Source: Odoribacter splanchnicus DSM 20712
GTDB lineage: Bacteria > Bacteroidota > Bacteroidia > Bacteroidales > Marinifilaceae
Assembly (NCBI RefSeq): GCF_000190535.1
Contig: NC_015160.1
Coordinates: 1,364,001 to 1,428,000, forward strand
Direction: 5' to 3'
DNA length: 64,000 nt
In this document: piece after piece, positions 9,788-19,439 of the stretch
Layout: each line of letters opens with the position of its first letter
How positions within the stretch are numbered: the stretch's first letter is position 1
The notes under the pieces: model-generated
What the model saw: only the letters and a program-made list of their open reading frames with translations
What the model was told of the DNA's origin: nothing
Databases searched by the model: none
Made by a program: the position numbers and the translations under genes

Positions 9788-11227
9788 ATGAATACAATGA
9801 TACGAATACAAAAAACAAAAAATATACTCGGCATTTTGTTCTTTTCCCTGTTGAGTGTTTCCTGTCAGGAATGGCTGGATGTCAGTCCGAGTACGGAAGT
9901 AAAATATGACGATCTGTTCAGTTATAAGAACGGTTTTAAAGATCAATTGACCGGAGTATATACCGCTTTATGTTCGGAAGAACTTTATGGTGCCCATCTC
10001 GGTTTCGGAATGTTGGACGCTTTGGGACAACAATATTACTGGAATCAGGAAGCCGGAACTTATTATTACCTGCATCGTTTTGTTTATGACAATCCGAAAA
10101 GCGAAGAAGTGATCAACAGCATCTGGAACAACATGTATAATGCGATCGCCAACGTCAATATTCTGTTACAGGGCATCGAAGACCACCGGGGAATTCTTGC
10201 AGCCGATGAAGAAAAAATCTACGAAGGGGAAGCTTATGCATTACGTGCTTTTCTGCATTTCGATCTGCTCCGTCTGTTTGGCAAAAGTTATGTGAGCGGG
10301 GCCGGTGAAAAAGCGATTCCCTATGTCAGCAAAATTTCGAAAGAAATAACTCCGTTATCTACGGTTTCTGAAGTCCTTGATTCCGTAATTACGGATTTGG
10401 AAAAAGCAGCCTTTCTATTAGAAAACGATCCTGTCAGAACCGGAGAAGCGACGACATCTTTTTTGGGAACCCGGAGTTTTCATTTCAACTATTACGCAGT
10501 CCGGGCTCTGATGGCACGTGTTTATTTGTATAAAAACGATAAGGTCAATGCCCTGAAAAATGCTACGGAAGTAATCCTTTCCCACAAATATCCGTGGGTA
10601 GAGAAAGGCCAGGTAGCGACAACGACCCGTGATAACCGTGACGGAATCTTTCTGACGGAATGTATCCTCATGCTGAACAATACGAGATTAGAAACGATAA
10701 CAGAAACATACCTGAAAAAAAGCGAAAACAATACGGTGGGTAATTTACTTGTCACCCAGGCAGAAGTGAGGGACGAAATTTTTGAAAATACTTTGTACGG
10801 TGGCAGCGACTGGCGGTATATCTATTATTTCGAACCTATCGACTCTTATTATGTCAATACTAAATTATGGCAAGTCTCTTCCAGTTACAATAACCGTCAA
10901 CCTTTGCTTCGTATCAGCGAAATGTATCTGATTGCTGCCGAATGTGCAGGTTCGAAAAAGGAAGCCCTTGAATATTTCAATACCTTACGCCAACACAGGG
11001 GTTTCGAGGTTACTGATGATTTGAAAGAAGAAGATACGACCGATGAAAAATTACAAACAGCTATTGGTAAAGAATACCGTAAAGAATTTATAGGAGAAGG
11101 GCAATGGTTCTTTTATTGCAAGCGTACCGACCAGGCAACACTACCTAATGTACAGGTACCTTTCAGCAAAGCTTATTATGTGCTTCCGATACCTGACCAG
11201 GAATTAGAATATGGAAATAGAAATTAA
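9788..11227 (+). CDS. SusD/RagB-type nutrient-binding outer-membrane lipoprotein
   Basis: The 479-aa lipoprotein has a signal peptide ending in the lipobox VSC at about residue 27. An N-terminal TPR-like scaffold (EAYALRAFLHFDLLRLFGKSY) and the C-terminal SusD motif (RISEMYLIAAECA) are both recognisable. SusD proteins cap the SusC barrel and bind the ligand at the cell surface. It is translationally close to susC (3-bp gap) and to the lipoprotein gene downstream (12 bp). Confidence 0.95.
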   Translation: MNTMIRIQKTKNILGILFFSLLSVSCQEWLDVSPSTEVKYDDLFSYKNGFKDQLTGVYTALCSEELYGAHLGFGMLDALGQQYYWNQEAGTYYYLHRFVYDNPKSEEVINSIWNNMYNAIANVNILLQGIEDHRGILAADEEKIYEGEAYALRAFLHFDLLRLFGKSYVSGAGEKAIPYVSKISKEITPLSTVSEVLDSVITDLEKAAFLLENDPVRTGEATTSFLGTRSFHFNYYAVRALMARVYLYKNDKVNALKNATEVILSHKYPWVEKGQVATTTRDNRDGIFLTECILMLNNTRLETITETYLKKSENNTVGNLLVTQAEVRDEIFENTLYGGSDWRYIYYFEPIDSYYVNTKLWQVSSSYNNRQPLLRISEMYLIAAECAGSKKEALEYFNTLRQHRGFEVTDDLKEEDTTDEKLQTAIGKEYRKEFIGEGQWFFYCKRTDQATLPNVQVPFSKAYYVLPIPDQELEYGNRN

Positions 11228-11239
11228 TGAGAAAAGATT

Positions 11240-11935
11240 ATGAAGAAACATTTTATATATAAATACGGTCTGCTATTATCCGTCCTGATCGCAATAGGAT
11301 GTGGCAGTTGTCAAAAAGACAATTATGTGCAATATGACGCCGGATATGCCTCTTTACGTTTTATTTATGCAGCAGAGGGAAATGACAGCATAGTCTATTC
11401 TTTTGCATTGCATCCTGACAAACAAGAAGATATCGTAGAAATCCCCTTTAAACTTGTCGGACTGGCAGTTGGACAAGTCCGGGAAATCGGAGTTGAAGTA
11501 GTAAAAGAAGAAACTACAGCCCAGGAAAATGACCATTTTATAATTGAAAGAAGTGAACTTCCGGCGGATTCGATAAAAGGAATTTTAAAAGTAAAGGTTA
11601 AGAAAACCCCGGAGTTGGAGAATCATAATCTGGTAGCCACCTTCCGGCTCTGTGGCAATGAAAACTTCGCAGCGGCTCCTGTAAATGAGAATACATATAA
11701 AATTGTATTAACCAATCATCTGACAGAACCGGCAGGCTGGCCTTTCGGTGAATATAGCCGCATAAAACATCAGTTTGTCATCCAAACCCTGGGAATTGCC
11801 ACCGATTATGATAAGTGGAGCACTTCAGAAAGCATTTACTACACGGGTATAATGGTAAATGCTTTATATGAATATAATAAAGCACACCCGGGAGAACCCC
11901 TGACCGATGAAAACGGTCTGGTTGTAACATTCTGA
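11240..11935 (+). CDS. DUF4843-type lipoprotein
   Basis: The 231-aa protein has a lipoprotein signal (CGSC at about residues 21-24) and resembles the DUF4843 family, which is regularly found directly after susD in Bacteroidales uptake loci. The body is beta-rich, with a pattern near the start (YASLRFIYAAEGNDSIVYSF) and late conserved GEYSRIKHQF. The role is probably in a surface binding complex with SusCD. The biochemical function is not known. Confidence 0.8.
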   Translation: MKKHFIYKYGLLLSVLIAIGCGSCQKDNYVQYDAGYASLRFIYAAEGNDSIVYSFALHPDKQEDIVEIPFKLVGLAVGQVREIGVEVVKEETTAQENDHFIIERSELPADSIKGILKVKVKKTPELENHNLVATFRLCGNENFAAAPVNENTYKIVLTNHLTEPAGWPFGEYSRIKHQFVIQTLGIATDYDKWSTSESIYYTGIMVNALYEYNKAHPGEPLTDENGLVVTF

Positions 11936-11965
11936 ACGATATATCAACGATAAAAGAATAGCACA

Positions 11966-13495
11966 ATGAAAAAGATCATATATTTATTTTTTTTCATTCC
12001 TCTCATGATCAATCTGGCTGCCTGCTATGATGATACGGGGAATTATGACTACACAGATTTACCCGATGTTGACATAAAAATGCAAGATACGGTATATGCA
12101 ACTCAATTCAAGACGTTAGAACTTACTGCAGATGTAGATTTAAACGATGCTCCGGAAAGCGACTATGAATTCAATTGGCGGATCTGGTCCAACGAAATTG
12201 GTGGGGTCTGGGAACAAAAAGAGATAGGAAATTCCAGAAATCTGACATACGAAGTAGCCGAAATTCCAGGTTCTTATACATTGGTACTAACCGTTACCAA
12301 TAAGAAAACGGAAGTGAAAACCCACAAGCAAATTTACCTGGCGGTACAGGGAAGTATTACCGAAGGCTGGATGGTTTTACAAGAAAAAGAAGGCAAAACG
12401 GATTTCGATTTAATCATGAGTCCCTATTTCTCAAACCGGGTAGAAAATGACGAAATTTTACACAATGTATACGAGACAGTCAATGGAGAAGCCCTGCCCG
12501 GACGTGGTGTTGTCATCGGCAGCTATTATTGTATCGGAAGATATCAGAATGTGATTGTGCTTACCGATAAGGGCGGGGCCCGCCTGTCGGCCATCACCAT
12601 GCAAAAAACATTTGATATGTCCACCCTGGTACTTGACCTATCATCCTGGAAACCGGAAAGTTACATTTTCTGGCAATATTACTGGAGCCCGGGAAGATTT
12701 GGCTACGATGCGATCGTGTCGAACGGTCGTTTTTATGAATACAGTGCGATCAGGAGTACGGGATTTACAACTTATACCGAACCGATCCTGAAAGACGGCC
12801 TGACTTATAAAGCATCGCCTTATGCCCCTAAATGGTTTGATTATTATCAGGGTATTCTTTATGATGAAATCGGCGGACGTTTTCTGGGAATCGAGAAGAA
12901 TACATGGATTTTGAAAGAATTGGCAGTGGCCACGACAACCCAGCCTTTCGATTGGGGAAATATGCATGCCAGCCTCCGTTATATGGAAACAGGATACAAT
13001 AATTACGAATACGGATTATTCGAGGATTGGGATACGAAAAAAATGACATTATGCGTTTTCAATTTTGACACAAAGCCCAATATCGGTGTAGGGAAATACC
13101 CGGCAGACAATTGTCCGGAACTGGAGAAAGCGAAATATTTCGCAGTAGGTTCACTCGGTCCTGTTTTTTTATATGCTACCGACCGGGATATTTACCGGTA
13201 TGATTACAATGGAACGAATACCGGTGAAAAACTTTACACTTTGGCCCAAGCTGATGAAAAAATAACGGGAATGAAAATATTCAAACCCTGTATCCATCGT
13301 TTTATTCCGAATCATCCCTATAACAATAAAGTGCTGATTCTTTCCACTTACAATGAGAGTAAGAAAGAAGGGAAAATTTATATGTACTATATCAATGAGG
13401 TGAACGGAATGATCGATATTGCTTCGGAAAAAGTATTCGAAGGTTTCGGAGAAATCCTGGATATGGAATATAATTACCCGAAATACGGTACTTAA
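11966..13495 (+). CDS. PKD-like family surface lipoprotein
   Basis: The 509-aa protein has a lipoprotein signal (AAC at about residue 20). An immunoglobulin/PKD-like domain spans about 25-130 (SYTLVLTVTNKKT), and a propeller-like C-terminal part with repeated aromatic strands follows. Proteins of this kind follow SusC/SusD/DUF4843 genes in Odoribacter- and Butyricimonas-like genomes and are presumed surface glycan- or peptide-binding components. Its stop codon is 1 bp before the next start, so it is in one operon with the thioredoxin gene. Confidence 0.8.
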   Translation: MKKIIYLFFFIPLMINLAACYDDTGNYDYTDLPDVDIKMQDTVYATQFKTLELTADVDLNDAPESDYEFNWRIWSNEIGGVWEQKEIGNSRNLTYEVAEIPGSYTLVLTVTNKKTEVKTHKQIYLAVQGSITEGWMVLQEKEGKTDFDLIMSPYFSNRVENDEILHNVYETVNGEALPGRGVVIGSYYCIGRYQNVIVLTDKGGARLSAITMQKTFDMSTLVLDLSSWKPESYIFWQYYWSPGRFGYDAIVSNGRFYEYSAIRSTGFTTYTEPILKDGLTYKASPYAPKWFDYYQGILYDEIGGRFLGIEKNTWILKELAVATTTQPFDWGNMHASLRYMETGYNNYEYGLFEDWDTKKMTLCVFNFDTKPNIGVGKYPADNCPELEKAKYFAVGSLGPVFLYATDRDIYRYDYNGTNTGEKLYTLAQADEKITGMKIFKPCIHRFIPNHPYNNKVLILSTYNESKKEGKIYMYYINEVNGMIDIASEKVFEGFGEILDMEYNYPKYGT

Positions 13496-13496
13496 A

Positions 13497-14790
13497 ATGA
13501 GCAGAGGTTTGAAAATAGTTTTTGTGCTTTCCTGCTGTTTTTTGTGGGAAGCACAAGCCTTTTCCCAGGTAAGAGTCCGCTTCGACGCCACTTTCGGGCA
13601 AGAGGAAATCCGGATCGGGTTCCGGGAACAAACTTATAAAGTGAAACTAGATGAATCAGGCATAGGGAAGATAACTATTCCGGATTCACTGGTTCCCGGA
13701 TATGCAGTTTTATATGGTCCGCGCAACGCTTATTCGTTTTATCTTGTACCGGGACAACAACAGGAAATTACTCGGCTGAACGGACAAGAGATTAAATTTG
13801 CCGGAGCGGCTAAAGCGATCAATATCTATCTGAACAGTCCGTTTTTGAATAACCGGGATCCGGGGTATGAAAAAGGGGAAGAAGAATTTTTGAAAGCATG
13901 GGCACTGATGCCCGGCAGATTACAATCACATCTTGATTCTTTACCTCTGCCGGCGGATTTTAAAAAATCGGAGCGTAAACGGCTTTATTATGTGGCTTGC
14001 CATTCATTATTGGATTATCCCCTTCGTCATGCCAGATTATTACGCCTGAAAAGTTATTCCCCGGGAGAAAGGTATTACCGGAAAGTATCGGAATTGCTTC
14101 AGGAGGATCCTTCAGCTCATGAATTCTGGGAATACCGCCAGTTTTTCAGGAATGGTATACAATTGCTGGGAGAAAGAAAAAAACTGAAACAGGTAAACCG
14201 TTGGATAAGTTAAAGTGTGAACTGGATTATATATGCAATCACATTAAGGATGAAGAACTGGCGGGTTATTTAGTCGACGAAAGCATGTCCGGATATATCA
14301 GGTACTTCGGATCAGAAGGAATGGAAGCGTTTTTACCCCTTTATCGGGAAAAGGTAAAGGATGAAAAACAAAAAGCAGCATTTTTCCGGTCGTATGAACA
14401 ATATACCCGTTTGGAAAAAGGTAGAAAAGCACCCCATTTTTCCCTTTTGGATAAAGACGGTAACCGGAAGAATTTATCTGACTGGCTGGGCAATTACGTT
14501 TATATCGATGTCTGGGCAACCTGGTGCGGACCGTGTTGCCGCGAACTCCCGGCATTTCATAAATTAAAAGAGGAGTTCAAGGATAAGCCTATTTGTTTTG
14601 TAAGTATCTCTATCGATGCGGATGAAGCTGCCTGGCGGGCCAAGATAGAAAAGGACAGCCTGGATGGTATCCAATTGAGGGTAAACGAAGAAGATACTTT
14701 TAAAAAGGATTATAAGATTTCATGGATTCCCCGTTTTCTATTGATAGATCGGGAGGGAAAAGTACTGGATGCCAATATGACACGTCCTTC
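13497..14790 (+). pseudogene. TlpA-like thioredoxin-domain protein, frameshifted and 3'-truncated by an IS
   Basis: The first frame (ATG at 13497) encodes a signal peptide and a DUF4369-like N-terminal region up to about 14200. The protein then continues in another frame (DKLKCELDYICNHI) into a thioredoxin fold with the redox motif WCGPC at about 14523 and the cis-Pro loop WIPRFLLID. The shift lies at about 14195-14205. The gene then runs into the insertion sequence at 14791, which replaces its last codons. Intact relatives tether a disulfide reductase to the periplasm or surface as the last gene of this uptake operon. Both lesions argue that it is inactive. Confidence 0.82.
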
Positions 14791-14970
14791 GGGATATTCA
14801 GTAAATGTCCCCACAAAATACCATGGCCAATGAAAATGATAGAGTATAATCACTTCATCTGCCATTATTATTTTCATTTTTCTGTATATTCCCATATACT
14901 CTTATCTGGTAAAACATGAAGTTCCGGAAGAAGTCTTCTGACCTCTTCTGCTTCTTCCAGTAAACTCATA

Positions 14971-16329
14971 TCATGCAGCTTTCCCCGTTCTGTTCCTGAC
15001 CTTGTCAATCATCAGTATGGCATTTGCCGTATGTATCCCGAAGAAAATCCACAGGATTTCCGTCTTCCTGTTCCGTGCCTTTATCCTTGAGAGTGAGTAA
15101 TGTTGCTTTTGAGTGCCGAAGCTGCCTTCAAGCCTGGTGGCCCTTTCTTTGGAGAGTTCGCTTCTAAGCACCTTCCTCAAAGGCTCATCCCTGGCCGCCC
15201 TTCCCTTGCGTACAAAGGATGTGGATATTCCATATTTTGTACAGAACTTTCTGTTGGCATTATTGGCATATATGGAATCGGCAGCCACGCATCTTACCCT
15301 CACATTCATGAGCTTCTGCTGCATGCGGATACAGTCCTTCAGGCGTATACCTTCGTTGAAAGCCTTGAACGAGAGGTGTTCGATGAACGATATGCCGTCT
15401 ATCTGTATGTTGTTGACCTTCGCACCGAACTCGACGGACCTGGTTTCCTTGCCTCTTACAATGGGACGTACATAATGACGGTCAATGCTGACGATGCGGT
15501 CCCTGACCTTCCTCCCTTCAAACATTTCCTTTTCCTGTACAAGAACCTTTCTGATGATGGAAAGACGCTTCTGGTAATCCTGGGTATACCGGAGTAAAGC
15601 ACCGTACTCACTATGGATCCCATCCCTTTGACTGAGGAGCTTTTCAAGAAGCTTGATCATACGGCGCTTAAGCATTCTTGTCCTTGAAGTTCTCCTCTTT
15701 CTTTTCTTGCAGCAGGACAGATAGGATTCCGCCACATTCCTGTATTTGTTGCGCGGACGCCTTATGCCCAGATCCATGCAATGCCGGCATATATGGCTGT
15801 TGAGCCATTCGAGGCTTTCCCAAAGGAGTTTCATATCCGTAGGAAAACGCATATGGCTCTCATAGCATGTGGCATCGGTCATGCACACGTGAAGGTTTGC
15901 AAGATAAGGTTTCCAGTGTGAAGCCAGGATCTCCTGGAAGGAATCAATGTCAAGGCGGGAGGCTATCTCATTACGGATAGCACTGACTATCTTGAAGTTG
16001 GTTATGGGAAGGGACGGGGGGATCATGATTCCACAGAAAATCTGGTAGTGTATGTTCCCGTTCAGATGTTCCACCAGCTGCCTGTCAGAGAATCCGGTGT
16101 ATGCCTTCAGGACCATAAGGGCGATCTTTGCACAAGGACTGAATATGTTCCTGCGGCCCAGGCGCCGCTCCGACAGGCCTGCGGCTTTTGCCATACATTC
16201 AAACGGAAACAACGAATGAAGCCTGCCAAGCTCACTCTCATGAAAACTCTTGCGGTATTTTTCCAGAATATCAAATTCTGTAAAACCCAAAGTAGGGTGA
16301 ATTTCTGAAATATTTTGTATCTTAGCCAT
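14971..16329 (-). CDS. IS transposase (DUF772 / DDE type), copy 1
   Basis: The 452-aa transposase has an N-terminal DUF772-like region (IALMVLKAYTGFSDRQLVEH, about 68-87). The likely catalytic acids are the Asp of VCMTDATCY, the Asp of CVAADSIYA and the Glu of TRLEGSFGTQ. The start MAKIQNISEI is shared with copy 2. Substitutions are scattered along the protein relative to copy 2 (for example CMAKAAGLSERR against RMAKTMGLSEQR), so the two copies are not a very recent duplication. Confidence 0.92.
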   Translation of the reverse strand: MAKIQNISEIHPTLGFTEFDILEKYRKSFHESELGRLHSLFPFECMAKAAGLSERRLGRRNIFSPCAKIALMVLKAYTGFSDRQLVEHLNGNIHYQIFCGIMIPPSLPITNFKIVSAIRNEIASRLDIDSFQEILASHWKPYLANLHVCMTDATCYESHMRFPTDMKLLWESLEWLNSHICRHCMDLGIRRPRNKYRNVAESYLSCCKKRKRRTSRTRMLKRRMIKLLEKLLSQRDGIHSEYGALLRYTQDYQKRLSIIRKVLVQEKEMFEGRKVRDRIVSIDRHYVRPIVRGKETRSVEFGAKVNNIQIDGISFIEHLSFKAFNEGIRLKDCIRMQQKLMNVRVRCVAADSIYANNANRKFCTKYGISTSFVRKGRAARDEPLRKVLRSELSKERATRLEGSFGTQKQHYSLSRIKARNRKTEILWIFFGIHTANAILMIDKVRNRTGKAA

Positions 16330-16401
16330 ATCTTAGTTTGGGTATTTCCCCCGTTTGGGCCGTCAAACCTTGTTTTCGGGGGAATACCTAAAGATACAAA
16401 A

Positions 16402-16443
16402 AGCCAACTAATTCGCAATAATTTGTGTATGAATTAGTTGGCT
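16402..16443 (-). terminator. Hairpin upstream of the IS transposase gene
   Basis: AGCCAACTAATTC and GAATTAGTTGGCT form a perfect 13-bp stem followed, in the direction of the transposase, by a short T run. It sits between the IS end and the transposase start in both copies, and would stop transcription reading in from flanking genes. Confidence 0.7.
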
Positions 16444-16531
16444 GATTTTATAATATTTAATGAATGTCCCTATTTAAGTTTAAAGTAAACTTTTTCAGGA
16501 TAATACAGTTTTTACGATATACCTTCGACGA

Positions 16532-18025
16532 TTAATAGAGTCCTATTTCGGCCAATGTCACCTCATAAGCCTGCACATAAAGCGGCGTAGTGACCCTTAC
16601 CCGTACATAGCGTGCCTGTTTCTCACCGGCAAACGGGATAATGTTGGTCTCACCCGTACTGTTTCCTATCTCCAACTCTTCCAACCAAGTGGCGTATTGC
16701 CAGCTATTCCCATCCGTAGAGACATAAATCTTGACGGTATTGGGAGCTTTGGCGCGCTTCTCTGCGTTCAGACTGCTGAAATAGGTTTGTACCAATTTTA
16801 GCCCACGGAGTGTTTTTTCAGAACCCAAGTCCAAATCGAGGTCGTAAGTGGTCGACTCCTTCATGGCATACGGTTCCCAACAGCTGTATGGGTCATTATC
16901 GGTAAGGTATTCCAAATGCGAATTGGCACCGCCTTCATCTGCGGGGTTAGATGTAAACTTCTGACCGCTTAGGTTGAGGTAATCGTATTCCGGCAGTTCC
17001 GGTTCTCCCATTTCGGTAATGAGTGAAGCCATCAAGTCTTTATAGTGCTGATTGTAACGCTCTATGGTCAACCCATTCAACTCTTTCAGCGTCTTGAGCA
17101 CGAAATTACTCATTTTTACGTCATACACTTTGCTCTGGCTGCGTTCGATGTCGTCCACCATCTCTTCAAGAATGTAACGGTGCTTACCCAGAACCAATGT
17201 TTTCAGGTTGGGGAAGTTCAGCAAATCGGCGAAATTGCTGAACGAGCGGTCCAATTCCAGTGTCTCTACCGTGTTGGCCCATTCTTCCGGAATAGACTCG
17301 TATCCATATTGCCGCAGCATGTCTTGTCTGAAGTCGGCATTGTAGATTTTGTTGTGTTCCAATTCGATGGGTTGGAATACAATCTCATCGGTGCAGCCGC
17401 TGATATAGCCTTTCCGGTAAAACTCCACAGGTTTAGAGAGGTCTATCTCTTCCGGTACCATATAGTAGAGGCTGTTGACAATCTTCTTGGTCAAATCCAG
17501 CCGCCCGGTGGTTCCGTCCTTTTTGGTATAGGTCAGGTATGCCTCGTTCACATTGTCTTCCCAGCCAAGAAAGAAGAGTATCAGACGATCTTGAAAGAAA
17601 AAGTGTCTGGAAATGACACGCGTGAAAGCCTGCACCATTTCGTGGTTTTCGGTGTAAGGACGCCCGTAGTCGGTGCTTTCCAGAGAAGTGTTCCCATTTT
17701 TATCGACAGCACATATCGTCACTTCATAGCTACCGTCTTCCAAGTCCGTGATGTCGTACTCGGATGTTTCCCGGTCCACTAATTCCTCTTTCACCATAGC
17801 GTCTTTCGACCAGGTTATCCTGATGTGCCTGATGACTGGGTCCGGACTGTTCGTCCATCTTACTTGCAGACGGTTCCATCCCGGTTGAATGGTGAGGTCC
17901 GTACATTTTCCCAAGTACCGGACAGGTCCGTTACCGGCAAAATCCTCATAGGTATCTTCTAACGATTCGCAAGATACCATCACCAACATGGCGAATAATA
18001 ATCCTATATATTTTTTCATGTTCAT
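16532..18025 (-). CDS. DUF4998-type surface lipoprotein with C-terminal discoidin-like domain
   Basis: The 497-aa lipoprotein has a signal ending in the lipobox VSC (about residue 19). The N-terminal half is a DUF4998-like module with a fibronectin-like strand pattern (GWNRLQVRWTNSPDPVIRHI). The C-terminal 150 residues look like an F5/8-type (discoidin) fold (SNPADEGGANSHLEYLTDND ... ARYVRVRV). It is the last gene of the sigma-fecR-susC-susD locus before the IS, 9 bp after the preceding gene. It is likely a surface glycan-binding protein; the ligand is unknown. Confidence 0.82.
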   Translation of the reverse strand: MNMKKYIGLLFAMLVMVSCESLEDTYEDFAGNGPVRYLGKCTDLTIQPGWNRLQVRWTNSPDPVIRHIRITWSKDAMVKEELVDRETSEYDITDLEDGSYEVTICAVDKNGNTSLESTDYGRPYTENHEMVQAFTRVISRHFFFQDRLILFFLGWEDNVNEAYLTYTKKDGTTGRLDLTKKIVNSLYYMVPEEIDLSKPVEFYRKGYISGCTDEIVFQPIELEHNKIYNADFRQDMLRQYGYESIPEEWANTVETLELDRSFSNFADLLNFPNLKTLVLGKHRYILEEMVDDIERSQSKVYDVKMSNFVLKTLKELNGLTIERYNQHYKDLMASLITEMGEPELPEYDYLNLSGQKFTSNPADEGGANSHLEYLTDNDPYSCWEPYAMKESTTYDLDLDLGSEKTLRGLKLVQTYFSSLNAEKRAKAPNTVKIYVSTDGNSWQYATWLEELEIGNSTGETNIIPFAGEKQARYVRVRVTTPLYVQAYEVTLAEIGLY

Positions 18026-18034
18026 GTTCCTCCT

Positions 18035-19411
18035 TTAGTCTTTATCAGCGTATACTTCCAATTCGTGTAAAGTCAGATATTTCTTTATCTTGTTCGTCGT
18101 TTCGTCCCGTTCGTAGATGCTTTCCAGATTGAACGCACTGTTGAATTTGATTTTCAGGTAGCGGAACCCTTCCCTTTGTTTGGTGATATCGACGGAGAGG
18201 GCCCGATAAATCGGGTCGACAGCCTGTAATTTTTGCAGAGAGGTGCAACTATGTTTCCCGGACGTACCGCTACATGTTGCCGCATGATAGGTCCAGCGGT
18301 CTCTGTAGTCAGCATCCGGATCATCTTCGAAAGAAGCCAGCTCCTCCCATTGCAGGGCATCCCAATTGTGGCTATCCGTATTCTCCCTGCAACCATAAAT
18401 GGTGACGGAGGAGGGTAGTTTGTTGGCAAAGAAGCGACTGAAGTACTGCGGTCCGATGTAAGGGGTATTGTCCGGTGCAGTTTGAGGGCAGTTGCTACCA
18501 AGGTGTCGCATGGCGTAGAAACGCAGTTCCGAAATGGGACGCAGTTTCTTCAAATCGATATACATCGGTTCCGAGTTTTCTCCCACACCGTTCTCTTTCG
18601 AGATAAAAGTGTAATAGAAATGCCTGTTTCTTTCCTCGAACCAGGTAGCACCGTTTACATCGCCGTCTTTCAGGTACTGGAGTCCGAGTTTCTCTTCCGG
18701 CACTTCCCAGGAGTTCGCATAGAAAATGTCGAACAAGGCGGGGTCAAGACGTTCGGTGTTGAAAGCCTGTATGTTCTCCCATACCCTTTCTTTCACCATA
18801 TATCCCCGATAGTCCTCCACCCGTACGATAATGGTGTGGAAGGCGCTTTTCTGTTTCGGAGTATAATGTTTGACATCTGCTCCGGCACTCAGCGGGAACG
18901 ATTCAATCAGGATAGTGTCCGGTTGTTGGTCGATAGGATTACTCCCCAAATAGAACACGTGGGCCATGCCTGTTGTGCCTTCCGGATTGTCGAAACTCAA
19001 TGTGCAACCGTTCCATCCGGATTGGACTTCCGCATTATTGATAAAACAAATAGGCGAGGAATCCAGCGTGCCGAACTGTATGTCAATAGGCTGAGACTCT
19101 GTATAATCTTGCCTCAAGAAAGTAATTTGGGCGGGAATATTGTTAACCGACTCATTGAATCCCGTCAAAGTCAGCTTGTCGGTTGAGTTACTTCCTGTTT
19201 TCAGAATAGGATTTCCGTATACGTCCTGATAGCGTACATTGATGGCTATGATTTCCGGGTCGTCCGGCAATGTGTATTGTAACAAGGCCCCACCCATAAT
19301 CGGAGTGAAATGAAATCCTTCGGCCGATATTTCTACCGTAAAGGCCTCATCGCTATCATTACAGGAGGTGAATGCCCAAACGGCCATAATCAGATAAATC
19401 AATTTCTTCAT
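18035..19411 (-). CDS. DUF4959/DUF5126/DUF5000-type surface lipoprotein
   Basis: This is a 458-aa lipoprotein (TSC at about residue 17). The domain order fits the family found after susD in many glycan-utilisation loci: DUF4959-like (about 20-110), DUF5126-like (about 120-215) and a C-terminal DUF5000/discoidin-like part (about 220-458, GFRYLKIKFNSAFNLES). It is presumed to bind polysaccharide at the surface together with SusCD. It sits 28 bp downstream of susD in the same operon. Confidence 0.84.
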   Translation of the reverse strand: MKKLIYLIMAVWAFTSCNDSDEAFTVEISAEGFHFTPIMGGALLQYTLPDDPEIIAINVRYQDVYGNPILKTGSNSTDKLTLTGFNESVNNIPAQITFLRQDYTESQPIDIQFGTLDSSPICFINNAEVQSGWNGCTLSFDNPEGTTGMAHVFYLGSNPIDQQPDTILIESFPLSAGADVKHYTPKQKSAFHTIIVRVEDYRGYMVKERVWENIQAFNTERLDPALFDIFYANSWEVPEEKLGLQYLKDGDVNGATWFEERNRHFYYTFISKENGVGENSEPMYIDLKKLRPISELRFYAMRHLGSNCPQTAPDNTPYIGPQYFSRFFANKLPSSVTIYGCRENTDSHNWDALQWEELASFEDDPDADYRDRWTYHAATCSGTSGKHSCTSLQKLQAVDPIYRALSVDITKQREGFRYLKIKFNSAFNLESIYERDETTNKIKKYLTLHELEVYADKD

Positions 19412-19439
19412 AGGTTCTATATTTTTTAATCTATACTAA

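Larger units (their letters stand above)
14791..16470 (-). mobile_element. Insertion sequence, copy 1 (DDE transposase, DUF772 type)
   Basis: The ends are GGGATATTCAGTAAAT (left) and GGGACATTCATTAAAT (reverse strand of right), matching at 14 of 16 positions. The 1680 bp contain one transposase gene on the minus strand. A second copy at 54260-55940 has the same structure. The flanking bases do not form a target duplication (TCCTTC against TATTTA), unlike copy 2, so this copy probably marks a recombination junction. Family placement (IS5/IS1182-like group) is tentative. Confidence 0.88.

Noticed and set aside
17045..17782. 245-aa plus-strand frame
   Set aside because: Shadow of the DUF4998-like lipoprotein gene; the minus strand has the clear signal peptide, domains and operon context.
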